From: CTSoil-075 sp964292325
GTDB taxonomy: Bacteria; Bacillota; Negativicutes; DSM-13327
Reading direction: 5' to 3'
DNA length: 24,408 nt
Assembly (NCBI GenBank): GCA_964292325.1
Contig: CAXYVG010000055.1
Span: 1 to 24,408, forward strand
In this document: piece by piece, positions 16,300-22,980 of the stretch
How the letters are laid out: the number at the start of each line of letters is the position of its first letter
How positions within the stretch are numbered: the first letter of the stretch is position 1
Translations under genes and position numbers: made by a program
The notes under the pieces: generated by a model
What the model was told of the DNA's origin: nothing
Seen by the model: the letters and a program-made list of their open reading frames with translations, nothing else
The model's database searches: none

Positions 16300-18303
16300 T
16301 TAAAATTTCTTACTAAGCTCGACTCCATAAGTTCTACCAGGGGCCCAAAAATATTGGCCCATCGTCCATAGACCGGTAGCATACTTTGCATTAGATAGAT
16401 TGTTTCCGTATAAAGTTATTTTCGTTGTAGAATTTAACTCTTTGCTAATATTGGCGCTGATTACCGAGTACCCCCCCATTGGATAGGGATTATTTGGCGC
16501 AAGTAAGAATTTGCTGTAATGCAAGAGGCTGATATTGCCGTTAATGCTACCTTGCTTATAGCTCAGCATAAATGAACTAATATTATGCGGGTTGGTGACG
16601 CTGTCTGCAGCATTATTCGAGGTAAAATGTGTTTCGCTGATTTTATAACCCCACTGGTCAGTAAACTGACCATAAATGGCCGATTCAAACCCTGAACGCG
16701 TAAGATTCATGGCACTATACGCAACAACGTTAGCGACACCACCATTAGAAGGACGTGTACTGAGATTCGTTGGAACTTTGCAATTTTGGATATTGTATAT
16801 ATAAGGAGTGAACGAAACATTAAAGTGCTTATTGTATTTTGCGGTAATTCCCAGGTCGTACATTAATTTTTTTTCATCCTGAAGAATGGTGTTATTCGTT
16901 GAAGTAACAAAGGTATCAGTTGGTTCGTTGACATAGCCCATTCTTGCTGACAAGGTATATACTGAATCCATTTTGTAATTTGCCCCTATTGATAGGCTTT
17001 TCGTATTCGTGTTCCAAGAATTCTTGTATCCAAAACAACTCCAAGCCGGTCCGTCATAAGAGCCCGACTGTTTATCAAGTCTAGCGCCGCCATCGAGGGT
17101 TAATTTATCATTAATCTTTTTTTCATCATAAAGATATATACCATACAGATGTTGATCGAAATTGGTCCAGGTCGTAGTGTATACCATACCAGACGGTGAA
17201 AGCCACCGCATAGCCTGTATCCCGAATTTGAAAGTATTACTTCCGGAAGTGATTGTCTGTTGCAAATTCATCTGAGTAAGGGTTTCTTTTTCATTATAAA
17301 TGGGGAGTATCAATCGACCTGCTGTGCTATGTGCGAGGTAAGTTGATTGCACACCAGAATACCCTACATTAAATGTAGTGACACTATGGTCACTCCACGG
17401 TTTGGTAATATTTACGGCAAAAAAATTGCTGATAATTGGGTCATATGTCCAACGAGAAGAATTACCAGGCTGCATTCCAGAGGTAGTGTATGACAATTCG
17501 GGATTCCAGTTATCATGATTATAAAAATATGTCGCATCAACGCTCATGTTGTTTTTATCCGTCTCACCATACTTAAAGAACACAGACTTTGAATCTTCAT
17601 AGTTGTTGTTTATTCCATTTTTCCAATTACCGGAAAACGCAAAATTATAGTAGGAATTATCATTGATTTTTTCATCGTGTATTAAGGTTTCCTTATTGGT
17701 ATTTAGTGATCCATAACTAGCAATCACTTCATTTCCCGTCGAAGTTGCTTTGCGAGTTTTAATAATAATATAAGTCTGATCCGTAGAATTGGCAATGCCT
17801 TCCCATCCACCAATATTCGCCATCGGACCTACTGTTAAAGACGAGGCACCCCTGACGACAGTCATTGAGCCAACCATATCCACTGGAATGCGGGCCAGCA
17901 TGCGCGTATACATATCGTAGGTCAGATATGATCCATCAAGAATAACACCAACATTACCACCACGACTTTTAAAAGCAGTCATTTCTTTCGAGCCATTATT
18001 GTACCCCATCACGCCTGCAGCGTGTTGAATCAAGTCAAAAATATCTTTAGGATGGATCTTGTCAATATCCGCTCTGGTAAAAGTTTCCGTCGTCGCTTTA
18101 CTGCTTTCAGGAACAGCTAAATGGCTGTAAGGGGGTTCTTGGGCGTTTGTTTCTGCTACATTATCATTAGAATGAACCTTTGTTGCTGTTACGTATACTG
18201 TGTCAAGGCTTTGATCATTGGTTCCATTTTCGGCCCACACAGGCGCCGTTGCGGTGACCATTGTAAATAAAAGTGTTACTGGTATTATTTTGAATTTTTT
18301 CAT
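16300..18303 (-). CDS. TonB-dependent outer-membrane receptor
   Basis: About 667 residues. Start at 18303 (MKKFKIIPVTLLFTMVTATA), with GAGGGG seven bases upstream; the frame can be extended five residues but without a ribosome site. A signal peptide ends after VWA. A TonB-box-like LDTVYVTATK follows at about residues 35-44, then the plug domain (FTRADIDKIHPKDIFDLI, SRGGNVGVILDG, VDMVGSMTVVRGASSL) and the 22-strand-type barrel, ending in the required C-terminal aromatic (ELSKKF). Such receptors import siderophores, haem or corrinoids through the outer membrane using TonB energy; the ligand is not deducible. It lies 73 bases downstream of the recombinase/binding-domain fusion on the same strand, with no clear terminator between, and probably shares its transcript. 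No tonB/exbBD genes are in the window. Confidence 0.9.
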   Translation of the reverse strand: MKKFKIIPVTLLFTMVTATAPVWAENGTNDQSLDTVYVTATKVHSNDNVAETNAQEPPYSHLAVPESSKATTETFTRADIDKIHPKDIFDLIQHAAGVMGYNNGSKEMTAFKSRGGNVGVILDGSYLTYDMYTRMLARIPVDMVGSMTVVRGASSLTVGPMANIGGWEGIANSTDQTYIIIKTRKATSTGNEVIASYGSLNTNKETLIHDEKINDNSYYNFAFSGNWKNGINNNYEDSKSVFFKYGETDKNNMSVDATYFYNHDNWNPELSYTTSGMQPGNSSRWTYDPIISNFFAVNITKPWSDHSVTTFNVGYSGVQSTYLAHSTAGRLILPIYNEKETLTQMNLQQTITSGSNTFKFGIQAMRWLSPSGMVYTTTWTNFDQHLYGIYLYDEKKINDKLTLDGGARLDKQSGSYDGPAWSCFGYKNSWNTNTKSLSIGANYKMDSVYTLSARMGYVNEPTDTFVTSTNNTILQDEKKLMYDLGITAKYNKHFNVSFTPYIYNIQNCKVPTNLSTRPSNGGVANVVAYSAMNLTRSGFESAIYGQFTDQWGYKISETHFTSNNAADSVTNPHNISSFMLSYKQGSINGNISLLHYSKFLLAPNNPYPMGGYSVISANISKELNSTTKITLYGNNLSNAKYATGLWTMGQYFWAPGRTYGVELSKKF

Positions 18304-18376
18304 GACTGCACCCCTCATATTTGAAATATAGTATTTACATACTGCTATACCGTCGTTTTATAAAAATACATTCTAT

Positions 18377-19882
18377 TTAAATCTTGCATGTTATTGTCTC
18401 CATGCTTTTTTCCTGTGCAGGCCAATGTCCATGGCCCCGTAACATAAGGTCTACCTCCTGACTAGTTAAAGAATAATTGTAAAACTCTTGATAATAATCT
18501 TTAACTTCTTGCTCTATCTTAATATTTTGGAATTTATCTGGGTGAAAAAGTTTAGCCGCCCATAATACCTGCAAGGCAGAATCTGTACCCAGGCGATCCC
18601 ATACGAAAACCCCTGCTGGATTGAAATAAACCTGATTATTCTTTACTGCGGCAATACTAGCCCACGCTGGATCAGCCTTGATAGTTTTCATCGCCTCAGC
18701 ATTGTGTTCCCCACCAATAATAATAATATCCGGATTTTCCTTTATGATTTGCTCCAGAGAAGTTTGAGTGGCATTGCCACCACCATTGTCATTGATGTGA
18801 CCAAAAATGTTAACTCCGCCGGAATATCTAATCCAATCGTCTACTAACGTATTTTCTCCGCAAGTTTTCAGCACATCTGAACCCCATATATAATATACCC
18901 TTGGTCGTTCGACTGCTGGTATTTTATCGGTGACCACCTTTACTTTGGTAAGATTACCCTCAAGATATATATTATATTTCTCAGCCCTTTTTCGATTATC
19001 TGGTCCAAGAATTTCACCTATGAGCAAAACCAACTGCTTTAATTCAGCATAATTATTAATTATCACGTTTAAAGCAGAGAGGCCAGATGCATTTACCTGA
19101 TTAACCTGATCCTGACTCATACAAAAAACAATTTCGGGGTTTAATTTTATCAAATCTTCGACATTAATTTTAAAGTCGTTACTACAAGGCGTCTGTATTT
19201 GTGCAAGACGAGGATATACTGTCAACAATCCACTATTCCTTTTTTGACTTTCTACCGTAGCAACTAATTTATCTCCACCACCTAACGCAATAATCATCTG
19301 AGTAATGGCAGGAAAAACTCCGGCCACACGTTCGTACTCCTTAACTCGTTTATAAAAAGTCACCTTTTTCAGCCCTGATAAATTCATTGCCTTTACTGCT
19401 GTTATCTCGCCTGCTTTCCACTTTCTATATGCTGTAAAGAATGAAATTCCCGGTTCAATCCGCGGTCTGCCATATGGTCGTCCTTGCGATATAGCTAAGT
19501 CTATGCCTACACGTTGCCGTTCCTTGAAGCATTCGCGTTCAAACTGATATATCGCCTTAATTAGACTTAGTTGTAACCGACCTACAGAAGTTCTTGTATC
19601 AATATTTTCCTTAATGATAACCAATTCAATACTTTTTTCAGAAAGCCTATTAATTATCTCCAGCAAATCTACGGCATTTCTTGCTAACTGGCTAAAACTA
19701 TCAACATAGACTGTATCGCCTTCTTTTGCATAAGTAAGCATTGCTTGCAGCTCTGGCCGATCCGTCTTTTTACCGGATATTTGTTCCTCATAGATGTAGT
19801 CGATACCATATTTCTTCAAATCTTCTATTTTTTTATTATCTTTTGGTTCATTATGGTTGATTAGCATGTAGGCAATCTTCAT
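18377..19882 (-). CDS. Inactive serine-recombinase domain fused to a siderophore/corrinoid-binding (BtuF/FepB-like) domain; putative ligand-responsive regulator
   Basis: 501 residues in one uninterrupted frame. Residues 1-140 are a resolvase catalytic fold (EGDTVYVDSFSQLARNAVDL, SLIKAIYQFERECFKER). Against gamma-delta resolvase the active site is gutted: the YARVS motif reads YMLIN (Arg8 to Leu7, Ser10 to Asn9), and Asp67-Arg68 read Ser64-Gln65; only Arg45 and Arg71 equivalents (Arg42, Arg68) remain. Residues 141-184 are a resolvase helix-turn-helix (FFTAYRKWKAGEITAVKAMN, TFYKRVKEYE). From 186 (RVAGVFPAITQMIIALGGGD) to about 486 is a Peripla_BP_2 domain like the lipoprotein at 13508-14590 (GVFVWDRLGTDSALQ against GAFFWDRYGAEEALQ). 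There is no signal peptide or lipobox, so it should stay in the cytoplasm. Start ATG has GGAGG seven bases upstream. I infer a DNA-binding sensor controlling the adjacent receptor; recombination seems excluded. A chance gene fusion is the alternative. Confidence 0.85.
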   Translation of the reverse strand: MKIAYMLINHNEPKDNKKIEDLKKYGIDYIYEEQISGKKTDRPELQAMLTYAKEGDTVYVDSFSQLARNAVDLLEIINRLSEKSIELVIIKENIDTRTSVGRLQLSLIKAIYQFERECFKERQRVGIDLAISQGRPYGRPRIEPGISFFTAYRKWKAGEITAVKAMNLSGLKKVTFYKRVKEYERVAGVFPAITQMIIALGGGDKLVATVESQKRNSGLLTVYPRLAQIQTPCSNDFKINVEDLIKLNPEIVFCMSQDQVNQVNASGLSALNVIINNYAELKQLVLLIGEILGPDNRKRAEKYNIYLEGNLTKVKVVTDKIPAVERPRVYYIWGSDVLKTCGENTLVDDWIRYSGGVNIFGHINDNGGGNATQTSLEQIIKENPDIIIIGGEHNAEAMKTIKADPAWASIAAVKNNQVYFNPAGVFVWDRLGTDSALQVLWAAKLFHPDKFQNIKIEQEVKDYYQEFYNYSLTSQEVDLMLRGHGHWPAQEKSMETITCKI

Positions 19883-19930
19883 ATATCATCCTCCGATACT
19901 ATTCATTTACACAACATATACTACCATAAC

Positions 19931-20021
19931 CGTTCATAAATGTAAACTATATTAAGTGTACGTTCATTTTAGTTCATTTTAGAACGTTTTTTAATGTGTG
20001 ATATTATACTAACAGAACGTT
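19931..20021. promoter_or_regulatory. Operator-like array of GTTCA/TGAAC half-sites
   Basis: On the plus strand: CGTTCAT (19931-19937), ACGTTC (19960-19965), a tandem 10-bp repeat GTTCATTTTA (19962-19971 and 19972-19981), GAACGT (19982-19987) and GAACGTT (20015-20021). ACGTTC and GAACGT form a perfect inverted repeat with a 16-base spacer. Like motifs are 30 and 33 bases apart, about three helical turns. The rightmost site lies between the -35 and -10 of the fusion gene and the others in its 5' leader, which fits autoregulation by its own helix-turn-helix. Confidence 0.55.
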
Positions 20022-20032
20022 ACCTATCTCAA
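20003..20032 (-). promoter_or_regulatory. Promoter of the fusion gene
   Basis: On the minus strand: TTGAGA (20032-20027), an 18-base spacer, and a perfect TATAAT (20008-20003). Transcription would start near 19996, giving a 5' leader of about 113 bases that contains most of the half-site array. Confidence 0.65.
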
Positions 20033-20064
20033 GATATTTCGTTGCAGATTAGTAAGATAATTGT

Positions 20065-20080
20065 ATATGCTATAGCATAT
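20065..20080. promoter_or_regulatory. Perfect 16-bp palindrome upstream of the fusion promoter
   Basis: ATATGCTATAGCATAT equals its own reverse complement. It lies about 33 bases upstream of the -35 element. It may be an activator site or a chance AT-rich palindrome. Confidence 0.35.
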
Positions 20081-20112
20081 TTTACTAGCAAATACATAAA
20101 ACCACACAAATC

Positions 20113-20137
20113 AAAAAAGCCACGAAATTCGTGGCTT
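20113..20137 (-). terminator. Intrinsic terminator of the truncated SnoaL-like gene
   Basis: AAGCCACG (20117-20124) and CGTGGCTT (20130-20137) form an 8-bp stem with a 5-base loop, followed on the minus strand by six T. It lies 57 bases past the stop of the gene fragment at 20194-20295. Confidence 0.7.
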
Positions 20138-20193
20138 GATAAGTAATCTGTATTTAGATAATGGAATGGCGTAAGAAAAAAAATTCAAAGCCT

Positions 20194-20295
20194 TTAAAAC
20201 ATCGTATTATTGTTTGCTGACTTTTCTGGTATCGGTTGAATAACATCCCAATGCTCAACAATCTTGCCATTTTCCATTTTTTTAATATGGATCAT
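20194..20295 (-). pseudogene. C-terminal fragment of a SnoaL/NTF2-like (ester cyclase family) protein
   Basis: The minus strand encodes KKMENGKIVEHWDVIQPIPE, then KSANNNTMF and a stop. The GKIVEHWDVIQ motif is the C-terminal signature of SnoaL-like/NTF2 proteins. Only about 30 of the usual ~130 residues remain; an in-frame stop and unrelated sequence lie immediately upstream. Its terminator is still present. It abuts and slightly overlaps the ABC ATPase fragment, whose 5' part is likewise missing. Confidence 0.65.
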
Positions 20296-20565
20296 CGCTT
20301 ACATCACAAACCTGAGCAACTTAGTTTAGGGCAATTGCGCAGGATTTCTCTTGCAAGAGCCTTGTTGCTAAATCCTTCTATTCTATTAGCCGATGAACCA
20401 ACCAATGACTTATATCCAACATTGGCTACCACTGTTGCCGATTGCTTATTACAAGCACGCAGTGCAGGAACGAGTGTCGTAATCATTACTCATGACCACA
20501 ATTTAGCAGCACAAGCTGATGAAATCCTTACTTTAAAAAATGGGCAACTCTATCCAGTGAAGTAA
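20287..20565 (+). pseudogene. C-terminal fragment of an ABC transporter ATPase (LolD/MacB-like)
   Basis: About 92 residues: MDHRLHHKPEQLSLGQLRR, the signature motif (LSLGQ in place of LSGGQ), Walker B (SILLADEPTND), the H-loop (VIITHDHN) and an ordinary C-terminus (ADEILTLKNGQL). The Walker A half, about 120 residues, is absent, and the sequence before codon 20287 belongs to the reversed SnoaL-like fragment. It cannot hydrolyse ATP. Family by motif is the LolD/MacB/FtsE type that moves lipoproteins or peptides. A longer frame from 20236 exists but has no homology in its first residues. Confidence 0.8.
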
Positions 20566-20578
20566 TAACTCTAGGTAA

Positions 20579-20625
20579 AATCGAGTAGGAGACTATTTTT
20601 TCTTTAAATAGCCTCCTACTCGATT
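20579..20625. terminator. Long terminator hairpin between convergent genes
   Basis: A 20-bp stem with a single mismatch (20579-20598 with 20606-20625) and a 7-base loop lies between the ABC fragment and moeA, which converge on it. On the minus strand it is followed by TTTT, making it the likely end of the mob-moeA operon. Confidence 0.75.
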
Positions 20626-20661
20626 CTTTGCTAATATGACCTTGATGATATATCATCCTTC

Positions 20662-21870
20662 TTAATCAACCAACAACCGAGCTACCACTTCAGTCCCGAT
20701 CTCTAAACCATCACTATTTGCTGGAATATCAAGCAAGGCGTTGGCAGATACCATGCCTGACAACATACCATTTCCTTGAAACACCATAGGTTCCGCATAC
20801 AACATTCCATCTTCAAATTTACAACGTGCCCAGATAAAACGACGCGATTGACTCGGCTTCGTAAAGGATTTTTTTAAGATAGCCCTGATCTTGGGACGTT
20901 CAAAAATAGCAGCACCTGACATTTTTTTGAGCAAAGGTCGTAGCAAGGCTTCAAAAGAGACATTAGCAGATGCCGGATTCCCCGATAAAGCTACCAGCAA
21001 AGTATCATGCCAGCAACCTGCCATTACCGGCATACCTGGTTTCATCGCGAGCCGCGTGACTAACATCGGGATATTCAGTTTGGCAAAGAGCTGTTCCATT
21101 AAATCATAATCACCAACAGATGCCCCACCAGTAGTAATATACATTCCAATATTTTCATGACCTGTGAGTTTCTGCTCGATAAGTTCTAGATCGTCACACA
21201 CATGTCCTAAGAGAATCGGCTCACAACCAGCTTCTCTAACTTTTGCCATTAACATATAATTATTGGAATTACGAATTTTCCCCGGAGATAGTGGCTGCTC
21301 TACACCAACAAGTTCAGTGCCAGTAGCTAAAATAGCAACCTTCGGCCGCTCATACACTAGCGGTTTGTCCTTTCCTAGCATAGCAAGTAGTCCTAAAGCA
21401 CCATCGCGAAGTATCGTCCCTTGTTGTAATACAATTTGTCCTTTACGAATCTCTTCTCCAAGTTTACAGATATTAGAAATGAAAACAGGAGCGAATATAC
21501 TGACTCTATCTTGATTGACTTTTACATCTTCTAGACGAATGATAGCATCTGCTCCCGCAGGGATTTTGGCACCTGTCATAATCCGCGTAGCTTGGCCTGT
21601 TTCTACTGTTTTACTAGTTACACTACCTGCTGGCACATTCTCCACTTGTATAAGTTCTATAGGCTGGGCTATAGAAGCATGCTGTACATCTGCCCTTCTT
21701 ACTGCATAACCATCGAGTGGTGAGCGATCAAAGGGCGGAAAATCCATCTCGGCTATAATATCTTCCGCTAATACTCGCTGATAACACTCTGCAAGAGGAA
21801 TATGATTTGTCCCTTGCAATTTTATTTTTTCCAACAATAATGTTAGAGCATCTTCCAGTAATAATGCCAT
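20662..21870 (-). CDS. moeA: Molybdopterin molybdenumtransferase MoeA
   Basis: 402 residues, the usual MoeA length. It begins at the MoeA N-terminal domain (MALLLEDALTLLLEKI, MDFPPFDRSPLDGYAV), includes the GQATRIMTGAKIPAGADAI segment, the central MoaB/Mog-like domain with IRNSNNYML and YITTGGASVGDYD, and the substrate loop MKPGMPVMAG, ending with the beta-barrel domain IV. MoeA inserts molybdate into adenylylated molybdopterin, giving Moco. It is the last gene of a tight operon; its start lies two bases after the mobB stop, suggesting translational coupling. No molybdoenzyme or mog/moa gene is in the window. Confidence 0.95.
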   Translation of the reverse strand: MALLLEDALTLLLEKIKLQGTNHIPLAECYQRVLAEDIIAEMDFPPFDRSPLDGYAVRRADVQHASIAQPIELIQVENVPAGSVTSKTVETGQATRIMTGAKIPAGADAIIRLEDVKVNQDRVSIFAPVFISNICKLGEEIRKGQIVLQQGTILRDGALGLLAMLGKDKPLVYERPKVAILATGTELVGVEQPLSPGKIRNSNNYMLMAKVREAGCEPILLGHVCDDLELIEQKLTGHENIGMYITTGGASVGDYDLMEQLFAKLNIPMLVTRLAMKPGMPVMAGCWHDTLLVALSGNPASANVSFEALLRPLLKKMSGAAIFERPKIRAILKKSFTKPSQSRRFIWARCKFEDGMLYAEPMVFQGNGMLSGMVSANALLDIPANSDGLEIGTEVVARLLVD

Positions 21871-21872
21871 CG

Positions 21873-22370
21873 TTAGCGCCCTCTTTCACTCGTTATCATA
21901 TTCTCTAATAAATTAGCTACGCCCTCAGCATCTTCCAAACCAAAATGTGGTATCTCATTATAAAGCAGATGATCAGCCACTACAGCAATCGTATTGCCTT
22001 TCTTGCCAATACACGCTATGTCTTGGCATTGGCAATTCACTTCAATTTGTGGTTTTTGTTCTTGTTTAAACCCTTCCGTTAAAATCATATCTATATTTTT
22101 AATGAAGGGAATGATATCGTCGATAGTTGATGGTTTAACAGTCTTTTGCATGACAGCAACCTTATAACTTGATGCAATACACACCACATCAGCCCCAGCC
22201 TGTTGATGTTTCCAAGTATCAGTCCCTACATGATCTATTTCAAAATCGTGGCCATCATGTTTAATTATAGCAATACGATAACCTCGTTTTTTTAATTCCG
22301 TAATCACTTTTACTAAAAAAGTAGTTTTTCCACTGTTCGAATAACCCACAAAAGAAACAATCGGCACCAT
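21873..22370 (-). CDS. mobB: Molybdopterin-guanine dinucleotide biosynthesis protein MobB
   Basis: 165 residues from the ATG at 22370, one base after the mobA stop; the longer frame starting at 22418 would overlap mobA and adds no homology. The P-loop GYSNSGKTT lies at about residues 8-16, followed by KRGYRIAIIKHDGHDFEID, GTDTWKHQQAGADVV and LTEGFKQEQKPQIEV, all typical MobB motifs. MobB binds GTP and assists MobA in attaching GMP to molybdopterin; it is often non-essential. Operon position between mobA and moeA supports the call. Confidence 0.92.
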   Translation of the reverse strand: MVPIVSFVGYSNSGKTTFLVKVITELKKRGYRIAIIKHDGHDFEIDHVGTDTWKHQQAGADVVCIASSYKVAVMQKTVKPSTIDDIIPFIKNIDMILTEGFKQEQKPQIEVNCQCQDIACIGKKGNTIAVVADHLLYNEIPHFGLEDAEGVANLLENMITSERGR

Positions 22371-22371
22371 A

Positions 22372-22980
22372 TTATCTACCTTTCGCCAATATTGCTTTGG
22401 CTTTCTCATAATCATCACTAGTATTCACATTCATAAAACAATACTCATCTACTCCAGCAAATTGTTGGACAGCCACCCAATTTATTTGGGCTAAAAAATC
22501 CGTTACCCGATATTGCTTTGTTGCCAATAATTGTTCAATCACTAGCGCACAAGATTTTTGGTAACAAGCGAATAGAGGTTCGATTTTTTCTTTATAGACT
22601 GCTACACTACCATCCGCTACGCCCACAGCTTGAACTAGTTGCAAAATCAACGCAGGCACTAAAAAAGGAACATCACAAGCTGTAACAAATACAAGATCAT
22701 GACGAGCATGTAGTAGCCCAGCGTGAATACCACTTAAAGGCCCCTTGCCAGGAATCAGATCAGCGACCTGCCTGACAGGCTCTGAAATAGTTCTAATGGT
22801 ATTACTGACAACCAATATATCATCTGACAGCGGTAGTAGCTTAGCCAATAAGCTCCTCAAAATATCCCCCTGTTCCCAGGCCAAAGTAGCTTTATCCCGC
22901 CCCATACGTCTACTCTGCCCACCTGCCAGTACAATCACAGAAAATGGATTAGCCGCCAATACAGGACATCCCTCGTTCAC
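22372..22980 (-). CDS. mobA: Molybdenum cofactor guanylyltransferase MobA
   Basis: 202 residues, normal MobA length. The nucleotide-binding motif LAGGQSRRMGRDKATLAW is near the N-terminus, then GKGPLSGIHAGL and FVTACDVPFL with the metal-binding Asp, and a final NVNTSDDYEKAK. MobA transfers GMP from GTP to Moco, making the MGD cofactor used by DMSO-reductase-family enzymes such as formate dehydrogenase and nitrate reductase. The start is GTG and overlaps the TGA stop of the upstream PLP enzyme gene by four bases (GTGA), so translation is probably coupled. Confidence 0.93.
   Translation of the reverse strand: MNEGCPVLAANPFSVIVLAGGQSRRMGRDKATLAWEQGDILRSLLAKLLPLSDDILVVSNTIRTISEPVRQVADLIPGKGPLSGIHAGLLHARHDLVFVTACDVPFLVPALILQLVQAVGVADGSVAVYKEKIEPLFACYQKSCALVIEQLLATKQYRVTDFLAQINWVAVQQFAGVDEYCFMNVNTSDDYEKAKAILAKGR

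Larger units (their letters stand above)
19883..20193. other. Regulatory region of the fusion gene and terminator of a lost gene
   Basis: No gene. It holds, from left to right, the fusion gene's ribosome site, an array of GTTCA/TGAAC motifs (19931-20021), its promoter (20003-20032), a 16-bp palindrome (20065-20080) and a terminator (20113-20137) belonging to the truncated gene ending at 20194. Confidence 0.6.

Noticed and set aside
18377..19882. An active resolvase belonging to a transposon
   Set aside because: The catalytic serine and three partner residues are replaced, there are no terminal inverted repeats around it, and a full binding-protein domain follows in frame.
20236..20565. A complete small ABC-ATPase gene of 109 residues
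   Set aside because: The Walker A half is missing and the first ~17 codons are the antisense of a SnoaL-like coding fragment, so it is a truncated remnant.
22371..22418. Longer mobB start at 22418
   Set aside because: It would overlap mobA by 47 bases, and the extra residues have no homology; the ATG one base after the mobA stop precedes the P-loop at the usual distance.
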